This document shows positions 60,023-64,000 of a DNA stretch of 64,000 bases, one piece after another (positions within the stretch are counted from its first letter, which is position 1; each line of letters starts with the position of its first letter). This DNA is from Reticulascus tulasneorum. Lineage: Eukaryota > Ascomycota > Sordariomycetes > Glomerellales > Reticulascaceae. The stretch is taken from contig LSAX01000004.1 of NCBI GenBank assembly GCA_001557505.1, positions 992,001 through 1,056,000 of the forward strand. The letters run 5' to 3'. Made by a program: the position numbers and the translations under genes. A model generated the notes under the pieces. That model was not told the origin of the DNA. It saw only the letters and a program-made list of their open reading frames with translations, and searched no databases.

Positions 60023-63000
60023 CTAGCGATCAGGATCGTAGCAACCCCCCGCAACTATGAGATTCATGCGCGTGAATTGCACATGCATCACCGGCGTCTT
60101 CTTGGTCGGAAAAGCGCTGATTTGGTCGGGGGTGATCATCACCTCCTTGCCCTTCTTCTTGCCAGTTCCACTTGTGGCAACGGCGCTTGTGCTCGTCTGG
60201 CCTTGCGCAGTCGAGTTGAGGCGTTCTGCTGGGCCTCCTCCTGCTGCAACAATGCTGTCGCCGCCTTCTTGTGCCGGCGCAGCCCCTTGCTGTTGCTGGA
60301 CTACTTTGTGGCCATCTGCAGGGAGCTCGACGTCCCATAACCGCACTGTGCCATCCTGGCCACCAGAGACAAGAATGTTGGACTCGACACTGAAGCCTAG
60401 AGACCAAATGCCACCCTTGGCATGACCACGAGAACGCTTGATGCGTGTACCCTTTTGTAGATCCCAGAATATGATGTTGCCACCTGTGTCTGCACTCGCG
60501 AGGAGCTTGCCATTCGGCGAGCATTCGAGGGCCGAAATGTACTCCGTATGGCCCGTGAAGACACGAAGACACCCACCAGTGATGACTGACCACATGCGGA
60601 TCGACTTATCCGTCTCGTCTGATGCTGTAAACACGTATGTGCCATTCGGATGCCAGGCAATGGCGGACAGGCTGGTGTCGTGGCCAACTAGTAGTCGTTG
60701 GGCTGAAGCATGATCTTGCATCCAAATTCGTGCAGTCTTGTCCCATCCTGCACTGAGGAAATAATGACCATGGGGTCCCCAGAGCACCCTGAACACCGGG
60801 CCATCATGCCCTTTGTATATGCACAAGCAGGTCCAGACGTCCAGCGACCAAAGTCGAATCTGACCATCCGCGGAGGAGGACAGAAGAAGCTTGGCGCCAG
60901 TCTCAAGCGGTGAGTTCTCTTTGCCTTCATCTCCAAACGGGGTGCGGTCGGAGTTTGTGATGGCATCAGAAAATGCAACGCTATATACCGGGCCAGAATG
61001 TCCGATCAGTTTGCGATTGTTAACCTTCAGGTCCTTCTCGTGAGGCAACTTCGACCTCAAGGGCTTGCCATCCAGCGACCAGATCCGAATGTACGAGTCA
61101 GTGGTGCCAATGGCAACCAGTTCGTTATCTTTCGAGAAATCCATGCATGAAACACTATAATGCTTGTTAGTACAGAATTGGTCTGGTGGATTTGGGCAAA
61201 AGGCTCACCTTCCAAGAGAGTTGTGGAATGTGAACATGCAGGCGCTGACCGGGACACCAACCCCCCCTGTACGGCCATCGACTCGAAACCGGTCACGGTT
61301 CTCCCGAACCTTCTGCATCTCCATCACAACGTCTCTTGCACGGGATGGAGGGAGCGGAAGGTCAGCCCTGTTCGGCGCATCTGGACTCTCCTCACGTTTG
61401 ATTTTCCTGTCGAATTCGTCAACAAGACTTGTCTTTCCGTCAGCTGGTGGATTCCGCTGATCTTCATCGACAAGTTCAGCTCGCACATCCTCCCTCAAAT
61501 CTTCCTCCATTGGCAAAGGCCCCAGTCGCAGAGGCACGCTCTTATCGAGCATGTCTTTGTTCGAAAGCCCCGTGAACACCCCGGGGATGCCTTCTAGAAG
61601 GTCCACCTCATCGAGATCCAGATTCTGGGTCCGATGATAAATCGCTTCAAAACTGAACGGTTCAATGGGCCCACGGGCTGTTGAATCGACCTGGCAATAG
61701 GTTTGCAGGATATAGCTGATAACGGATCCTCCGTTGTCCCTTTCCCGCTCAAGAAAGTGGAACAGATTGCCGGTAACATGTTGGTTCAGGGGAATCCGAT
61801 ACTTGTTCTCTCGGTACAGCTTGGTTGTCGAGTTCTCCTTGGCATGCTGTGGCAGCGTAACGGTCGAAAATGTCTTCAGATCGTCCCCATGGCCGGTCTC
61901 AAAATAAGGCTTAAGAGTGTTGAGAATTTTTTTGGCATCCTCAATGTAGTTTTGAGTGATAAGTTCGAGCCAGGAGTAAACAAACACAGGCCAGAGCAGC
62001 TTGGCAAGTTCGAACTAGAAGTAGTGAGTAACATTATGAAACACAAAGGGAAGATGAAGTACCTTGTAGATATCAAGATTGTTCTCGACCCAGTCTTTCA
62101 GCAAGTTGAATGCTCTCTGATACTTGTTGGGGCCTAAATCATCCACCTTGTTCTGTACGGGTCTGCCATCGGGGCCGAGATGCGACGATTCTTGGCGGAA
62201 GATAGATTCGGTTCTCGTGAAACCACGTTTTAGCAGGTAGTCCGTAACCTAATGGTATCTCAGAGTTAGAACATTGATCCCAAAAATGCTCAACATACAG
62301 AATGCAATACATAGTCAATGAACAATGGGTTTTCACAGTCCGGATCGGGGATATTCAGTGGAGGCACTCGTCTCTCTGGAGCGTGCCAGCAAATACGGCT
62401 AAAAGTATAAGCCTGATCAGTTGCAGGATGTGGAGGACTGTCTGCCACTACAGAATAAGGCCTTGAAGGTGTAGATGGCGCTGTCGTGGGCGACGCCATT
62501 GCCACCTTGGGATCTTTCTTCTGTGTTGGGTTCGGAGGAGCTCCTCTTGGCTTTCAGGCCACAACAGGGGGTGTAGGGGCAATGGGTACAAGAGGAAAAG
62601 ATAGAGCCAATGCAGCTAACAAAAGGATAGATTTAACTTGGTGCCACTGCTGTGATATGTGCCAGATGGAAGTGCGGCGATGAGAGAGTGGGTAGAGGAT
62701 GGCTCGCATGATTTGTGAAGGCTCAATGTTTCCCATAGAGCAGTGACAAGCCCCGCGTTAATCAACTTTCGCGTGTTTTCGCGTGAATTTCATAGAGCCA
62801 GCAACTGCATCCCTTGGGCCATCTAGAGAACGCTCCTGAAGAGGCGCGAGAAGGTGCCACTTGGCTTCCCGCAAGCCTGCCCAATGATATGGATGAAGCA
62901 TGCACCCCGTTGATGGGCAAGGACGCAGGCGCACAGTACAGCTCCATTTCCAAAACTTGAAACAAACAATCATCAAAGAATGCACTTACGATCTGGTTTA

Positions 63001-63121
63001 GATTCTGATTCGATAAAGGAGCGGCCGCTGCTGTAGTCGCGGTTGCGCCTGGAGTAGTCACAGGCTGGGAGAACGTGCCAGGCGCACCGCCGCCAGCACC
63101 CTGACCACCTGCGCCAGACAT
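60023..63121 (-). CDS. taf5: TAF5, WD40 subunit of TFIID and SAGA
   Basis: Minimal model with four exons, 63121-62990, 62248-62063, 62014-61209 and 61154-60023, gives 751 residues. TAF5 is a scaffold of the general factor TFIID and of the SAGA coactivator in the nucleus. Seen: a Gly/Ala/Pro-rich leader ending NLNQI; a LisH motif ([20 protein letters not shown]) that follows it directly; the TAF5 N-terminal helical domain at about 86-230 ([47 protein letters not shown]); a charged linker; and a WD40 propeller from about 375 with repeats such as [28 protein letters not shown] and [15 protein letters not shown]. The C-terminus includes [17 protein letters not shown]. The first intron in this model is 741 nt, unusually long here, and contains a candidate cassette exon (62520-62299, listed separately) that would raise the total to 825 residues. 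Confidence 0.95.
62299..62520 (-). other. Candidate cassette exon in taf5 intron 1
   Basis: On the minus strand, a CACAG acceptor and a GTATGT donor bound an open 222-nt segment, a multiple of three and in phase 0 with both neighbouring exons. The intron that would follow is 50 nt with a CTAAC branch site and an ATTAG acceptor, a typical intron here. Its 74 residues are Pro/Ser/Thr-rich at first and then contain [15 protein letters not shown] and [11 protein letters not shown]. It would be inserted just before the LisH motif, between NLNQI and VTDYLL. It does not resemble TAF5 sequence I know, so it could be alternative, species-specific or a chance open frame. Confidence 0.45.
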
Positions 63122-63781
63122 CTCGATGTCTTCGATCGGTGCCTTCCTTGGAGTAACCGATGTCCCTACCGCAAGCTCATTCTAGAGAGTCACGAGGGAG
63201 GGTGAACCGGTGACCTGACGGAGCTCAATGCAATGCGCTGCGACCAAATGAGCTGTCCAAGAATAATGTTTGAATTGCGAGAAACGTGAGAATATTTTCG
63301 CTTCAAACTGCCGTTTCGGAGATGGGATGGTTGGTGAGATGGGTGGCGTATTATTTGATGTTGTCAAGCTGTAACAATGAGCCTCATGCAAGGCTGATGG
63401 AGGTATACATGAAATGAAGGTTGGTGAGCTTCAAGAATTTCTCCACAACGCTCTGTGGCGCCATAGGCTCGGTTAAATCTCGGGGCTCAGCTTGCTCCGT
63501 TGGATGACTAAGCTTGCACGTATCGTGATCCATTTTGACTAGCCCACTTTACTCATTCACTGTTGTAACTGAGTGCACAGTCTCATTTCATATTGACATT
63601 CCGGGTTCTCAACAGAGAAAATCATTCGCATCTTTTCCGGGTAAGTAGATGGTTCTATCCACGCTATCTCATACAGCTCCGAGCTGAGATTCCATTGTCA
63701 ATTACACAACCGCGCCTTATCACGGTGTATTTGTCCATCTCTTCAAGCCGCCCTGCAGACCGATTGGCGCTACCAAGCAAA
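63122..63781. promoter_or_regulatory. Shared divergent promoter region, taf5 / med11
   Basis: 660 bp between two head-to-head starts. No TATA box or named site stands out, and no gene is seen inside. Both flanking genes encode parts of the RNA polymerase II initiation machinery, so shared control is possible but not shown. Confidence 0.55.
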
Positions 63782-64000
63782 ATGTCAGAAAACACAACAC
63801 CAATGGAAGGCGAGGCACCGGAAGTTGATGTCCACGAGCCTTTTACGGGTGAAGAGCGTGTTAGACAGCTCTGTGAAATCGATAAGGTCGGTCTTTACAT
63901 GTAATCTCTCAGTTATTCCCACCTGACTAACCCCCGCCAGAATATCGTCCAACTCATGGTCCACACCAGCTCGGCGATGGGTGTCCTCACCACACAGCCA
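63782..64000 (+). CDS. med11: Mediator subunit Med11, N-terminal part (cut by window end)
   Basis: Exon 1 at 63782-63886 encodes 35 residues and exon 2 starts at 63941; a 54-nt intron with a GTCGGT donor and GACTAAC branch site separates them. Fifty-five residues are visible. EPFTGEERVRQLCEIDK followed by NIVQLMVHTSSAMGVL matches the conserved start of Med11, a head-module subunit of Mediator that pairs with Med22 in a helical bundle. The donor is slightly unusual, but the joined protein fits the family well. The rest lies outside the window, so domain completeness cannot be judged. Confidence 0.8.

Overview
The window is nuclear DNA of a filamentous ascomycete (Pezizomycotina, most likely a Sordariomycete; this placement is inference from protein flavour and gene content). 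The evidence is short introns of about 48-160 nt with GT..AG ends and CTAAC/CTAAT-like branch sites, clearly eukaryotic genes (Hsp90, TAF5, Mediator subunit 11, retromer Vps5, DNA primase large subunit, mitochondrial bL31m), a Clr5-domain protein, and long pyrimidine-rich leaders. I saw no rRNA, CRISPR array or intact transposon, and no tRNA I could support. Gene models below were spliced by eye; the spliced lengths were checked for reading-frame consistency.

Layout. The left two thirds (1-42 kb) are gene-poor: a calcineurin-like metallophosphoesterase (2818-4191, -), a 546-residue disordered protein with a C-terminal prenylation box (7239-9023, +), a 90-residue two-CxxC protein (17566-17838, +), the DNA primase large subunit (23081-24828, -), a five-exon gene for a 952-residue protein with an ankyrin-like region, one membrane helix and two C2HC zinc knuckles (25725-28795, +), a small disordered protein (30614-31231, -) and a Clr5/TPR-like protein (35999-37934, +). 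Between them are stretches of 1.8-8.5 kb with no supported gene but with microsatellites, homopolymer runs and many TAGGTA/TACGTA-like words.

The right third (42-64 kb) is gene-dense: a Ser/Thr kinase (42560-44822, +), a secreted GH78-type alpha-L-rhamnosidase (45328-47417, -), Hsp90 (48514-50694, -) with a 5'-UTR intron, an alpha/beta hydrolase (53015-53904, -), a flavin-reductase-domain protein (54902-55891, -), mitochondrial ribosomal protein bL31m (56761-57297, +), Vps5 (57619-59467, -), TAF5 (60023-63121, -) and the start of Med11 (63782 to the window end, +). TAF5 and Med11 are head to head across a 660-bp intergenic region, so two parts of the RNA polymerase II machinery may share a promoter region.

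Most notable: (1) an in-frame 222-nt candidate cassette exon inside the first intron of TAF5, just before the LisH motif; (2) the ankyrin/membrane-helix/double C2HC protein, whose zinc-knuckle exon is only visible after splicing; (3) the CaaX protein as a candidate Mod5/TeaR-type cell-end marker; (4) two unrelated minisatellites (18-bp and 12-bp units), each just downstream of a minus-strand stop codon. No gene cluster or mobile defence system was found, and nothing here amounts to a clearly new multi-gene system.
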